Assembly: GCA_030038035.1 (NCBI GenBank)
Contig: JASHPP010000160.1
Location: 1 to 51,068 of the forward strand
Length of the DNA stretch: 51,068 nucleotides
Direction: 5' to 3'
From: Trebonia sp.
Lineage (GTDB): Bacteria; Actinomycetota; Actinomycetes; Streptosporangiales; Streptosporangiaceae
Shown: positions 1 through 8,965 of the stretch, one piece after another
Position numbering within the stretch: the first letter of the stretch is position 1
Layout: the number at the start of each line of letters is the position of its first letter
Program-made: the position numbers and the translations under genes
The notes under the pieces: generated by a model
Database searches by the model: none
Seen by the model: only the letters and a program-made list of their open reading frames with translations
What the model was told of the DNA's origin: nothing

Positions 1-291
1 GCCAAGTTCATGTCGATTGGCTACACGCTGGCTGACGTGGTCAAGGCAACCACCTCTAGTGCGGCCAGGGCGCTCAGCCAGCAAGACGAACTCGGGGCTA
101 TCGCGGTCGGGCGGGACGCCGACCTGAGCATCATCGACGTTGCTGAGGGCGACTTCACGTTCACTGACACCACCGGGCAGGTGTTCCGGGGCGGATATGG
201 ACTGGTCCCTGTCTACACGCTGAAGGCGGGCGAGGAGTTCTCTCCGGGGTGGGGAACGCACCCGTGGGGCTGGCTGCCCGCATCTGTGTAG
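1..291 (+). CDS. Amidohydrolase-family metallohydrolase, C-terminal fragment (runs in from the left)
   Basis: An open frame enters at base 1 and ends at the TAG at 289-291, giving about 96 residues. The segment ATTSSAARALSQQDELGAI followed by a GRDADLSIIDV block is the usual C-terminal end of amidohydrolase/dihydroorotase-like enzymes, where the barrel closes and the small beta-sandwich returns. The metal-binding residues lie upstream of the window and cannot be checked. Substrate is unknown. The gene is probably part of the chromosomal flank and not of the biosynthetic cluster, because a transposase remnant follows it within about 100 bases. The ATG at base 10 is internal and not a start. 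Confidence 0.7.
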   Translation, partial: AKFMSIGYTLADVVKATTSSAARALSQQDELGAIAVGRDADLSIIDVAEGDFTFTDTTGQVFRGGYGLVPVYTLKAGEEFSPGWGTHPWGWLPASV

Positions 292-392
292 GTCTTGCCT
301 GCCGACGATGGGCAGGCCGGGCTGCACGCCCCGTCGGCCCTGGCCGTCCGCCGGATCCTGCACGCCGCCGGGCCGGTGACCCTCGAGCCACA

Positions 393-978
393 CGCGGCAC
401 CGGCTACGTGCCCCCCGTCCGCTCCAATCACGCGGTGACCCTGCCCTCCGGCCGCCGCCTCACCGTGAAAGCAGCATCCAGCCTGGTCAAGCCCGGCATG
501 TGGCAGCGGATGCGCACCGGATCGGCCACCAAGGGAGCCAAGGACTACCACTGGGCCATGATCGAGGTCACCCCCGACGACACCCCCGAAGGCCAGGCTG
601 ACGGGCACGCCGTCCTGCTGCTCCGGCGCCACCGCGGAAGACCACCAGCAGTCCAGGCAAGTCACCCGGCTCGACAGCGGTCAGGTCACCGCCTGGACCT
701 CCTGGCACCGCTGGACAGCGATCAGCCTGCTCGCCTACGCCTTCCTCACCGTCGCCGCCGCCTGGCAGCGAGCCGCAGACGCCAGCACCGCCAGGCTCAA
801 GCTGATCCCCGTCACCGTACCTGAGCCGCTCAGGCAGCTCCGCGGGACCGTCATTCCCGAGCCCCGCCGCGATAAGCCCTACCGCGATGCCTGGGCGCTG
901 TGGCGCCGCCGCCACCAGTACGGCGCTCAGCAAGCCCATCAGCGATGGCACGCCTACGCCGACGAGACGCCACGGTAA
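393..978 (+). pseudogene. IS701-type DDE transposase remnant
   Basis: Two separated stretches in different frames match one transposase. The first (about 393-630) reads RGTGYVPPVRSNHAVTLPSG through a segment containing KPGMWQRMRTGSATKGAKDY. The second (about 637-978) begins EDHQQSRQVTRLDSGQVTAW and ends at the TAA 976-978 after RWHAYADETPR. In intact members about 40-50 residues, including the region before the catalytic glutamate, lie between these blocks, so there is an internal deletion plus a frameshift. The 5' part (N-terminus and first catalytic aspartates) is also missing. No terminal inverted repeats were found. It marks the left edge of the cluster as an old insertion point. Confidence 0.75.
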
Positions 979-1110
979 CGATGTACAACTGCCGTATACG
1001 TCCACTGTAAGCGGGACCAGAGCGGTCCGGTATCGTCGCCGCGCACCGGCCCGCGATCCTCCTTGGCCCGCGGGCTTCTCATTAGGACGGTGCTGCCGAC
1101 GAAATCACCA

Positions 1111-1139
1111 TTGCACAATCATGACATGCTTGCTAACGT
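1111..1139 (+). promoter_or_regulatory. Candidate promoter for the leuA-like operon
   Basis: TTGCAC (1111-1116) and TAACGT (1134-1139) are separated by 17 bases in a locally AT-rich stretch (about 1105-1265) that contrasts with the surrounding high-GC DNA. They resemble -35/-10 hexamers of a housekeeping sigma factor. The implied leader to the start at 1284 is about 135 nt and holds two palindromes (1186-1196 and 1222-1241). The 305-base gap 979-1283 contains no convincing gene. Confidence 0.35.
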
Positions 1140-1221
1140 CTATCTTAGTGTTAAGTACCTTTAGCGAGATAAGCGCTCCTAACTTGCTTGTTAAGCGAGC
1201 GTGAGAGTCTGCTACACATAC

Positions 1222-1241
1222 CAGCTTTATGCTGAAAGCTG
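1222..1241. repeat. Perfect 7-bp inverted repeat in the leader upstream of leuA-like gene
   Basis: CAGCTTT (1222-1228) and AAAGCTG (1235-1241) form perfect arms around a 6-base spacer. A smaller palindrome, GCTT-GTT-AAGC, sits at 1186-1196. Both lie between the candidate promoter and the first gene of the left operon, so they could be an operator or a leader hairpin. No U-tract follows. Confidence 0.4.
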
Positions 1242-1283
1242 CGCCTAATTAGTGCTCAGTCTCATCATGAAGAGGTCGCTGAT

Positions 1284-3116
1284 ATGTCTGGTACTGAATT
1301 GCCTTTGGCACGGCTCAGGACGCCGTGCGGACCAGGCCGGCGCGGGCAGCCCGGCTGGAATCCGCAGCGGGCATCCTCGATGCCGGTCTGGCGCTACACG
1401 CGGACGGACCCGCGGGTCCCGCAGGTCCCGGGGGAGCCGTTCAGCCGGAGCTGGCCCGATCGAAGCGTGGACTTCCCGCCGCTGTGGTGCTCGGTTGACC
1501 TGCGTGACGGGAACCAGGCACTGCCGGCCCCGATGGACCCGCGGCGAAAGCTGGCCATGTTCGACCTGCTCGTCCGGATGGGGTTCAAGGAGATCGAGGT
1601 CGGGTACCCGGCGGCGAGCGAGGCGGACTTCGCGTTCATACGCGGCCTGGTGCGGGAAGGCCAGGTGCCCGATGACGTGACGATCTCGGTCTTCACCCCG
1701 GCGCGGGCCGAGCTGATCGACCGGACGTTCGAGGCCATCAGCGGCGCGAGCCGGGCGATCGTCCACCTGTGCCTGGCGACGTCGTGCCTGTGGCGTGACG
1801 TCGTCCTGGGGATGTCCGCCGGGGAGCTGCGCACATTCACTGTGGACGCGGCCGAGCGCGTGGCCAGGCTCGGCGACGCCATGCCAGGGTCACGGCTGCG
1901 GTTCGAGTACTCTCCGGAGACATTCAACGTCACAGAGCCCGATTTCGCGCTCGACGTCACCAACGCGGTCACCTCCGCCTGGGAGGCATGCCCCGAGCGC
2001 CCGGTGACGGTGAACCTGCCATCGACGGTGGAGACACACTCGCCGAACGTCTACGCGGATCAGATCGAGTGGATGCACCGCCACCTCGACAGGCGTGCCT
2101 CGGTCATCTTGTCGGTGCACCCGCACAACGACCGGGGCGGGGCCGTCGCCGCGGCCGAGCTTGCCCTCATGGCTGGCGCCGACCGGGTGGAAGGGACCCT
2201 GTTCGGCAGCGGGGAGCGGACCGGCAACGTCTGCCTCGCTACGCTGGCGCTGAACCTGTTCAGCCACGGGATCGACCCGCAGCTCGACTTCTCGGATATC
2301 GACGCGATCCGGCGGACCGTCGAATTCTGCAACCAGATGCCGGTGCACGCGCGGCACCCTTATGCCGGCGACCTGGTGTACACGGCATTCTCCGGGCAGC
2401 ACCAAGACGGCATCGCGAAGGGCCTTGCGGCACTGGCGGACCGCGCGTCAACGTCAGGCGTAGCCCCGGGCAGCCTCCCATGGCAGGTTCCCTACCTGCC
2501 CATAGATCCCCGCGACGTGGGGCGGGACTACGAAACCGTGGTCCGGGTCAACAGCCAGTCGGGGAAGGGCGGCATCGCGCATGTCCTGCTGAGTTCCCGC
2601 GGCCTCAACCTGCCCCGTGCGATGCGCGTCGACCTGGCGAAGGCCGTACAGGAAACGGCCGACGAGTCCGGTGCCGAGATCAACTCCCGGCAGCTCTGGG
2701 AGATTTTCCGGCGTGAATACATCGACCCCGCCGGGGGGCTCGTCCTTGAGGAGTTGCGCGAGCTTGAGCGGGACGGCCAGGTGCAGGTCGAGGTCCGGCT
2801 GCGCCTCCCCAGCGGGCAGCAGGCCGTGCGGTCCGCCGCCGCCGGCACCGCTGCCGCCGCGTACGCCCAGATCCTGGCCGATACCGGCTACCCGGTGGCC
2901 ATCGGCAACGTCAGCGCGCATCCTGTCGAAGGGCACGGCGACCTGGTTCGTACCGCCGCGTACGCCCGGGTTACGCTGCCGGCCGGCAGCGCCTACGGGG
3001 CCGGCATCGACTGCTCGGCCACGATGGCAGTGGCGCGCGCGATCACCTCGGCCGTCAACCGGATCGCCGCCAGGTCCGTCGGCCGCCCCGCTGACGCGGA
3101 ATCGGTGCCTGGCTAG
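1284..3116 (+). CDS. leuA: 2-isopropylmalate synthase-like protein (LeuA family)
   Basis: 610 residues, close to the actinobacterial LeuA length. The family condenses acetyl-CoA with 2-ketoisovalerate, the committed step of leucine synthesis. The N-terminal signature WCSVDLRDGNQAL, the KEIEVGYPAAS segment and the metal-binding SVHPHNDRGG are all present. A C-terminal LeuA-type regulatory region follows, roughly the last 120 residues and ending before VARAITSAVNRI. An AAGAGG about 9 nt upstream supports the ATG at 1284. An internal ATG at 1380 (MPVWRYTR) matches the start of many homologues and is the alternative. As first gene of the NRPS operon it may supply leucine or a homologated 2-keto acid. 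A feedback-desensitised or altered-substrate paralogue is also possible. leuB/C/D partners are not in the window. Confidence 0.85.
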   Translation: MSGTELPLARLRTPCGPGRRGQPGWNPQRASSMPVWRYTRTDPRVPQVPGEPFSRSWPDRSVDFPPLWCSVDLRDGNQALPAPMDPRRKLAMFDLLVRMGFKEIEVGYPAASEADFAFIRGLVREGQVPDDVTISVFTPARAELIDRTFEAISGASRAIVHLCLATSCLWRDVVLGMSAGELRTFTVDAAERVARLGDAMPGSRLRFEYSPETFNVTEPDFALDVTNAVTSAWEACPERPVTVNLPSTVETHSPNVYADQIEWMHRHLDRRASVILSVHPHNDRGGAVAAAELALMAGADRVEGTLFGSGERTGNVCLATLALNLFSHGIDPQLDFSDIDAIRRTVEFCNQMPVHARHPYAGDLVYTAFSGQHQDGIAKGLAALADRASTSGVAPGSLPWQVPYLPIDPRDVGRDYETVVRVNSQSGKGGIAHVLLSSRGLNLPRAMRVDLAKAVQETADESGAEINSRQLWEIFRREYIDPAGGLVLEELRELERDGQVQVEVRLRLPSGQQAVRSAAAGTAAAAYAQILADTGYPVAIGNVSAHPVEGHGDLVRTAAYARVTLPAGSAYGAGIDCSATMAVARAITSAVNRIAARSVGRPADAESVPG

Positions 3117-3260
3117 CCGCAGGGCAGGCGACGGCCAGCGATCACGCGTCCGAGCGGCGAAAGGACCTAACGCGAACCCCTGGCGACCGGCCCCAGCATC
3201 ACCCGCGCTGGCGGGCGCGGGAGTCCCGAACCGGCTCCACAGAGGCTGTGAGGTGCGCGA

Positions 3261-3941
3261 ATGACGACCGCGGTCGCGATCATCGACGACAGTTCGCTTG
3301 CCATGCGCGGGGCGATAGAGGTCTTGCGCGAGAACGACCCTTTTGATGTCCTCGGCGTCTACCACCAGGTAGCGGAGTTGCCGTCGCAGGCCCATCCGGT
3401 CGTCCTGCTCGTGGACCCCTTCTGCGACCCGGACGCCGGACTCGGCCAGGTGGCCCACGCGCCCAAGCCCTACGCGGTGATGATCATCTCGGCGTGCACC
3501 CACGTCGACTCGGTGCGCTGCGCGCTGCGGCAAGGCGTGCGCGGGTTCATCAGCAAGAACGCCCGTGCCGCGATCCTGGCTGACGCGGTCAGTGCGGTGG
3601 GATTCGGCGGGATCTACCTCGGCAGCCCATTCGAAGGGCTGCTGTTCGACCGTGTCGGACAGGAGGCCGCCCGGCTCGCCCCCGCCCAGGTGGAGGGCCT
3701 GACCCCGCGCGAGCGCGACGTGCTGATCATGGTGGCGCAGGGCCTGACCCACAAGCAGATCGGCGCCAAGCTGAGGCTCACGAAGGCAACCGTTGACACC
3801 TATGTCCAGCGGGTCCGCCAGAAAGTGGGGTCGGGCAATAAAGCGGACCTGACCAGGCTCGCGATCGAACTCGGCCTGGTATACGAGAACGCTACCCTGC
3901 CGGCGGTCCCGTTGGCGGCCATAGCGCCAGCAAGTCGATAG
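3261..3941 (+). CDS. LuxR/NarL-family response regulator
   Basis: 226 residues. The N-terminal receiver has the acidic pair D9-D10, the phosphoacceptor candidate D52 in LLVDPFCD, a Ser at 78 in the switch position and K99. The C-terminal LuxR helix-turn-helix spans about 147-203 (LTPRERDVLIMVAQGLTHKQ), with the DNA-contacting helix around KATVDTYVQRVRQK. A GAGGTG stretch precedes the ATG at a usable distance. No sensor kinase is near, so it may be an orphan, perhaps phosphorylation-independent, pathway regulator. It lies between the leuA-like gene and the NRPS genes on the same strand, which suggests co-transcription with at least the downstream biosynthetic genes. Confidence 0.85.
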   Translation: MTTAVAIIDDSSLAMRGAIEVLRENDPFDVLGVYHQVAELPSQAHPVVLLVDPFCDPDAGLGQVAHAPKPYAVMIISACTHVDSVRCALRQGVRGFISKNARAAILADAVSAVGFGGIYLGSPFEGLLFDRVGQEAARLAPAQVEGLTPRERDVLIMVAQGLTHKQIGAKLRLTKATVDTYVQRVRQKVGSGNKADLTRLAIELGLVYENATLPAVPLAAIAPASR

Positions 3942-3962
3942 ACCTTTTCGCATTACAGACAA

Positions 3963-5468
3963 ATGAAGCGCTCCCCGCTGTCCCTGAGTTACTCAATTGA
4001 GACGTGGGCACTGGCCGCGGGAACGGAGATGATAAGCAAAGGTTTCCTTGCACGTTTCCGGAAGGCGAGGATGGACAATGCGGCGCGGCTGGAAGCAAGT
4101 CCAGAGCTGCCCAATAGTGTCGCGCAGTGCGAACGGATTCGCAGGATCGCCAACCGCGGCCCGGCCGGGCGGCTGCGTCACTGCCTGAGCGTCGCAGCCG
4201 AGATCCGCGGGCCCGTGGACGAGGCGGAACTGCGCGCCCGACTGGACGGTCTCATCGCCCGGCGGCCCGCGCTGGGCAGCATGTTCACCGGCCACGGGAC
4301 GCACCGCCTGGCCGGCGGGTCGACGGAACTGCGCAGGCAGGCCGTCACTGGCCCCGACGCCGCGTCCCGCTGGCGGGCCGCCATCCAGATCGCTGACTTC
4401 GAGGGGCGGCGCCCGTTCTTCCGTGGCGAGCATCCCCTGGTCCGCGGCATGCTCTTGTCCCCCGAGGACGACCACCACCTGCTCGTCCTGACCGTCGATC
4501 AGTTGGTGGGCGACAGCTGGTCGGCGAACCTGATCATCGGCGACCTGTTCGGAGCCGGGAGCGCGCGGGATTCCCGCGAACCCGACGGCTACGCCGCGGT
4601 CTGGCGCGAGCGGCAGGACTGGCTCGCCGGTTCCGAAGGCACTACGGTCGTGACCGAGCGGCGGCGCCACCTCGCTGACGCGCGGTGGCGGTGGCCGATT
4701 CACCCGGACCCAGACGAGGATCGCCCCGGTGATGTGCACGAGCAGTTCCTGGCGCTGGAGGACCCAGTCGCCGCGGCACTGCGGGCACGAGTGCGCCAGT
4801 CACGCGGATCGGTCCTCGCGGTCGCCGCGATGGCCTTGGTGCTCGGTGTCGCCGACGACGTCGCCGATACCCGAGATCAGCCGTTCGCGCTGCTCACGAC
4901 GCTGGCTGGCCGGGAGACCGTAGCCGAGCAGGAGGCCGTCGGCTGGTTTGCCACCGACGCCGCCATCCGGCTTCCGGCACGCCGGGGAACCGTTCACGAA
5001 TACCTGACCGCGCTGCGCGGCGAGATATTCGCCGCGCTCGCCGCGCAGCGTGTGCCGGGCGAACTGCTCGCCGCCACCGCGGCGGACGCGCACCAGGCGG
5101 GGCCGACCTGCGCGCTTGTCTACCTGCCCAGGGAACTGAGCGGCGGCCCGCCGGGCGGGCAGTACCGGCTCGGCACCGCTGTGGTCAGCCGGGCCGCGGT
5201 CTCCGTCTGTCCTACCGGCGCGGACATCGACTTCTACCTGCTTGAGGACCCACCGCCGATGACATCGGCCCCGCCCGCCGCGCTGACCGTGGGCGCGCTG
5301 GCCGACGGCGGCGTCGCGGACGCGCGGACGGTCAGCAGCCTGCTCCGGCGGTGGGCCGCGACGCTGACCGTCCTTTCCGGCCTGCCGTGGTCAAGCACAC
5401 CGGTCACCGAGGGCGGGGGGCTCTCGCCCTGGCGGCCTGGCGCCCGCCAGGTCAGGCGGCTGACGTGA
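3963..5468 (+). CDS. Stand-alone NRPS condensation-like protein with degenerate HHxxxDG
   Basis: 501 residues if the ATG at 3963 is used. ATGs at 4029 and 4071 are possible; none has an ideal ribosome-binding site, though GGAAGG precedes 4071. The fold signature of condensation domains is visible: an early segment RARLDGLIARRPALGSMF, the core around residue 180, and a late part near GWFATDAAIRLPARRG resembling the GxFxN region. At the catalytic site the sequence is D179-Q-L-V-G-D184-S instead of H-H-x-x-x-D-G, so both histidines are absent. The family normally joins carrier-bound acyl and aminoacyl groups, so this protein may be catalytically altered, non-condensing or structural. It ends by overlapping a GTG start of the NRPS by 4 nt, indicating translational coupling. 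Confidence 0.7.
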   Translation: MKRSPLSLSYSIETWALAAGTEMISKGFLARFRKARMDNAARLEASPELPNSVAQCERIRRIANRGPAGRLRHCLSVAAEIRGPVDEAELRARLDGLIARRPALGSMFTGHGTHRLAGGSTELRRQAVTGPDAASRWRAAIQIADFEGRRPFFRGEHPLVRGMLLSPEDDHHLLVLTVDQLVGDSWSANLIIGDLFGAGSARDSREPDGYAAVWRERQDWLAGSEGTTVVTERRRHLADARWRWPIHPDPDEDRPGDVHEQFLALEDPVAAALRARVRQSRGSVLAVAAMALVLGVADDVADTRDQPFALLTTLAGRETVAEQEAVGWFATDAAIRLPARRGTVHEYLTALRGEIFAALAAQRVPGELLAATAADAHQAGPTCALVYLPRELSGGPPGGQYRLGTAVVSRAAVSVCPTGADIDFYLLEDPPPMTSAPPAALTVGALADGGVADARTVSSLLRRWAATLTVLSGLPWSSTPVTEGGGLSPWRPGARQVRRLT

Positions 5469-8400
5469 CGATGCCAGCGCGAGGAGAGGCCGCGCTCGAT
5501 CCGGCGCACACCGCCGACATCGTTCGCGGTGCCTGGGCCGCCGCCCTCAGGCTCAGCCACTTCGGCCCGGAAGACGATTTCTTCGCCCTCGGGGGAGATT
5601 CGGTCGCGGCCGCGCTCGTCGCGCTCCGGGTCGCCAGGCGAGCCGGCATCGCCGTCCCGCCCCGCGCGCTGTTCGAGTACCCGGCCTTCGCGGCGTTCGC
5701 CGACTTCGTGCAGGCACAGCGGCAGCCGGCGCCGGCTGCCGGGCCCCGCGCCGACCCGGCGACGCACCCGCTGACTCCCGGCCAGGAGCGGCTGTGGCTG
5801 ATCAGCCAGCTCTACCCGGATCAGCCGCGGTATACGGTCGCCACGATCGTGAACCTGGCGGGGAAACTCGACGTGGACGCGCTGTCCGCCGCCTTGTCCG
5901 GCCTGGTGGCCCGGCATGAGCCGCTGCGGACCGTCGTGGACGACTCCGGCGCCAGGGCCGTCTGCCGGGTACTCGATCCCGGCCCCGTCCGGATCGACGC
6001 CGAGTCCGTGGCGGACGAGCAGCATGCCCGGGAACGGGCGGCGGAATTCCTTCGCCGCCCGTTCGCGCTCAGCACGCAGATCCCGGTCCGGGTCCTGCTG
6101 CTGTGCCTGGGAACCGCCCGGCACTGGCTCGTGCTCGCCGTCCACCACATCGCCACGGACGGGGATTCGCAGCGGATCCTGCTGGCCGAGCTCGGCCAGC
6201 TCTACAACGCGGCGCTGGCCGGGGTTCCCGCGGCGCTCACGCCGCTGACCGCGGCTTACGGGGATCTCGCCGCGTGGCACGCGGCCCGCACCGCGGACCT
6301 GCCAGCGCGGCGGCGAGACCGCCAGATCAGGAAGCTGGACGGCTACCAGGACCGGCCGCTCGCCCTCGAGGGCCCGGATCCGGGCGCCTGCACCGGGTCC
6401 GGAGCCCGCTGCTGTGGCTGGCTGGGCGGTCGGCTCACCGAGTCCGTGCGGGCCTGCGCGAGCCGGCACCGGACGACCGCGTTCGTCGTCATGCTGGCCG
6501 GCTTCGCCGACGTCGCGGCCCGCTGGTCCGGCTCGGACGACGTCTGCGTCGGCTTCCCGGTGAGCAGGCGCGAGCAGTGGCAGGCCGGCGGCATCGCCGG
6601 GTTCTTCGTCGACACCTGCCTGATCCGGGCGGACCTGTCCGGCCGTCCCTCGTTCGCCGCGCTGGTCGACCGGGTCCGCTCGGACGTCGTGGACGCGGTC
6701 CTGGACGCGGGGCCGTTCGACGCGCTCGCCGACGGGGCCGCGGCCGGGCAGGGGCGCGGCACGCCTGTCTTCCGTGCCTGGTTCAACTATCTCGGCGATG
6801 CGATCAGGCCGCCGGAGATGACCGGGCTCACGGCGACCCTGCCGGACGTCCCGGCACCGCCTGCCCTGTTCGACCTGAACGTCTACGTCACGGAACACGA
6901 CGCGGACATTCGCGTCGAGCTTGTCTACGATGTGGCGGCCTGCTCGGACGACGCCGCGGCCGAAGTGCTCGAGCAGTACCTGACGCTGCTCGCCGCGGTG
7001 GTCGCCGCCCCGGCCACCCCGCTTCGCCGGCACGGCCGCGCTACGCGGCGGGCGGCGCTGCTGCCCGACCCCGGCGATCCTCTCGACACTCCGCCGCCTG
7101 CGGCGCTGGCGAGAAGGCTCCTTTCCGTGGCGCGCTCGCGCGGGGGATCCGCCGCGCTGCGCGACGCGGACGGCCAGACCAGCTTCACCCAGCTCCGGGT
7201 GGCCGTCCGCGCGCTCGCGGGCGTGCTGCGCACGGCCGGCGCCGGGCCCGGGCACACGGTCGCGGTGCACGGGGCGCGCGACGCGGCCACCGTGACGGCC
7301 ATGCTCGGGGTCCTGGCGTCCGGGGCCAGGCTGCTGATGCTCGATCCCGCGTATCCCGCCGCGCGGCTGGTCCGGTACATGGACGCGGGGCAGGCGCAGT
7401 GCCTGGTAAGCTGCGGGGCGCAGGACCCGGGTCTGCCGGCGCGGACGCTGATCCGGTTCGATCACGGGACCGCGCTGCTGGCGCGGACGTCGGGAGGCCT
7501 TACCGCGACGGCGGATGAGGGACCCGGTTACCTGGCCTTCACCTCGGGATCCGGCGGAGAGCCGACGGTCGTCCGCGGCGGCCTTCGCGCCGTAGAGCAC
7601 TTCCTGCACTGGTACAGCGCGGAATACCGGCTCGGCCCGCGCGACCGGTTCGCGCTGCTCGCCGGGCTCGCCCACGACCCGGTCTTCCGCGACGTGCTGC
7701 TGCCGCTGTGGAACGGCGGAACGCTCTGCATCCCGGCGCCGGAAGTCTTCCGCGCGCCGGACGAGCTCGCCCGCTGGCTGCGGGGTGAGCGGATCAGCGT
7801 CGTGAACCTGACCCCGCCGCTCGCCCGGCTGCTCGCGGCCCAGGGCGTGCCGCTACCCGGCCTTCGCCTGGCCTGCCTGGCCGGCGACGCGGTCAGCACC
7901 GCCGACGTCGAGCGGATGACCGCGGTCGCACCGGGCGCGGTGCTGCTCAACGGGTACGGGACCACCGAGACGCCCCAGCTCGTCTCGCGGCGCCGGCTGC
8001 TGGCCGGCCGGCCGCCGGCGCTGGGCGCCGGCGCGCCGGGAAGCCAGCTGCTCGTCCTCGACGCGGCGGGCGAGCTATGCGGAATAGGCGAGGCAGGCAG
8101 CATCGTGGTCCGCAGCAGGCACCTGGCGGACGAAATCAGGCCCGGCGGGGGGGCCACACCCGCGCCGGCGGCGGGCCAGCCGGCCCAGAACGGCCAGCTC
8201 TTGAGCTGTGATCGGCTGCCCGGCATCAGGCGCTTCGTCACCGGGGACCTGGGGCGCTATCAGACCGACGGCAGCGTCGCTTTCCTGGGCCGTGCGGACG
8301 GCGTAGTCAGCGTCAGGGGCTTCCGCGTTCACCCGGCCGAGACCGACCGTGCCCTCGCCTCCGTTCCTGGCGTGAGCGCCTCGGTGACCGTGCCCTGGAC

Positions 8401-8950
8401 CGGCCCCGACGGCCCGGCGCTGGCCAGCTACGTGGTGGGTCCCGACCCGGTGCCCGCGACGATACGCGCGCGGCTGGCGGCACTCCTGCCGGCCCCGCTG
8501 GTCCCTGAGCGCATCATCCGCGTGGACCGACTCCCGCTGACCCCCAACGGGAAGATCGACCGCGCCGCACTCCCGGCCGCGACCGCGGCGCGGGCGGCAC
8601 GGGCCGATGCCGCCGGGGCGGCCGGCTCGCTGGAAGGCCGGCTCGCGCGGCTCTGGTCGGTGGTGCTCGGCATCGAGCGGGTTGACGTGACCGCGAGCTT
8701 CTTCGACCTGGGCGGCACCTCGCTGAGCATGCTGCGGCTGCACTCGGCGATCAGGCGCGAGCTCGGCGATCAGGTCCCGCTGCTGGCGCTTTATGAGAAC
8801 CCAAGCGTGCGTGCGATGGCGCGGAGCCTGTCCCGGCTGGCCGTGGCGCCCGTCCAGGCTGACACATCCCGCATGTCCCGGGTTGGCGAGCGGTCCCGCC
8901 GGCTGGCGGCGCGCGGCAGGCGGGCGGCGCAGGCGCGGCCGGATGAGTAG
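5465..8950 (+). CDS. NRPS, domain order T-C-A-T
   Basis: 1161 residues from the GTG at 5465, which overlaps the previous stop by 4 nt. An ATG at 5471 is the alternative start. Domains: first carrier protein with S46 in FFALGGDS; condensation domain about 95-530 with intact HHIATDG at 227-233; adenylation domain about 570-1040; second carrier protein with S1086 in FFDLGGTS. In the A domain the usual TSGSTGxPKG loop is changed to TSGSGGEPTVVRGG near residue 692. NGYGTTET and the catalytic lysine K1030 in TPNGKIDR are present, so activity is plausible. Because the protein starts with a T domain that has no A domain in cis, that T must be loaded in trans, for instance by the free A enzyme at 42897. 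There is no thioesterase, reductase or epimerase domain. Amino-acid specificity was not derived. Confidence 0.88.
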   Translation: MTMPARGEAALDPAHTADIVRGAWAAALRLSHFGPEDDFFALGGDSVAAALVALRVARRAGIAVPPRALFEYPAFAAFADFVQAQRQPAPAAGPRADPATHPLTPGQERLWLISQLYPDQPRYTVATIVNLAGKLDVDALSAALSGLVARHEPLRTVVDDSGARAVCRVLDPGPVRIDAESVADEQHARERAAEFLRRPFALSTQIPVRVLLLCLGTARHWLVLAVHHIATDGDSQRILLAELGQLYNAALAGVPAALTPLTAAYGDLAAWHAARTADLPARRRDRQIRKLDGYQDRPLALEGPDPGACTGSGARCCGWLGGRLTESVRACASRHRTTAFVVMLAGFADVAARWSGSDDVCVGFPVSRREQWQAGGIAGFFVDTCLIRADLSGRPSFAALVDRVRSDVVDAVLDAGPFDALADGAAAGQGRGTPVFRAWFNYLGDAIRPPEMTGLTATLPDVPAPPALFDLNVYVTEHDADIRVELVYDVAACSDDAAAEVLEQYLTLLAAVVAAPATPLRRHGRATRRAALLPDPGDPLDTPPPAALARRLLSVARSRGGSAALRDADGQTSFTQLRVAVRALAGVLRTAGAGPGHTVAVHGARDAATVTAMLGVLASGARLLMLDPAYPAARLVRYMDAGQAQCLVSCGAQDPGLPARTLIRFDHGTALLARTSGGLTATADEGPGYLAFTSGSGGEPTVVRGGLRAVEHFLHWYSAEYRLGPRDRFALLAGLAHDPVFRDVLLPLWNGGTLCIPAPEVFRAPDELARWLRGERISVVNLTPPLARLLAAQGVPLPGLRLACLAGDAVSTADVERMTAVAPGAVLLNGYGTTETPQLVSRRRLLAGRPPALGAGAPGSQLLVLDAAGELCGIGEAGSIVVRSRHLADEIRPGGGATPAPAAGQPAQNGQLLSCDRLPGIRRFVTGDLGRYQTDGSVAFLGRADGVVSVRGFRVHPAETDRALASVPGVSASVTVPWTGPDGPALASYVVGPDPVPATIRARLAALLPAPLVPERIIRVDRLPLTPNGKIDRAALPAATAARAARADAAGAAGSLEGRLARLWSVVLGIERVDVTASFFDLGGTSLSMLRLHSAIRRELGDQVPLLALYENPSVRAMARSLSRLAVAPVQADTSRMSRVGERSRRLAARGRRAAQARPDE

Positions 8951-8965
8951 CCGACGGGAGCCCCG

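Noticed and set aside
5234..7675. 813-codon open frame on the - strand across the NRPS
   Set aside because: It is antisense to clear T, C and A domain motifs, is rich in Arg/Gly/Pro with no domain, and is a usual by-product of high third-position GC.
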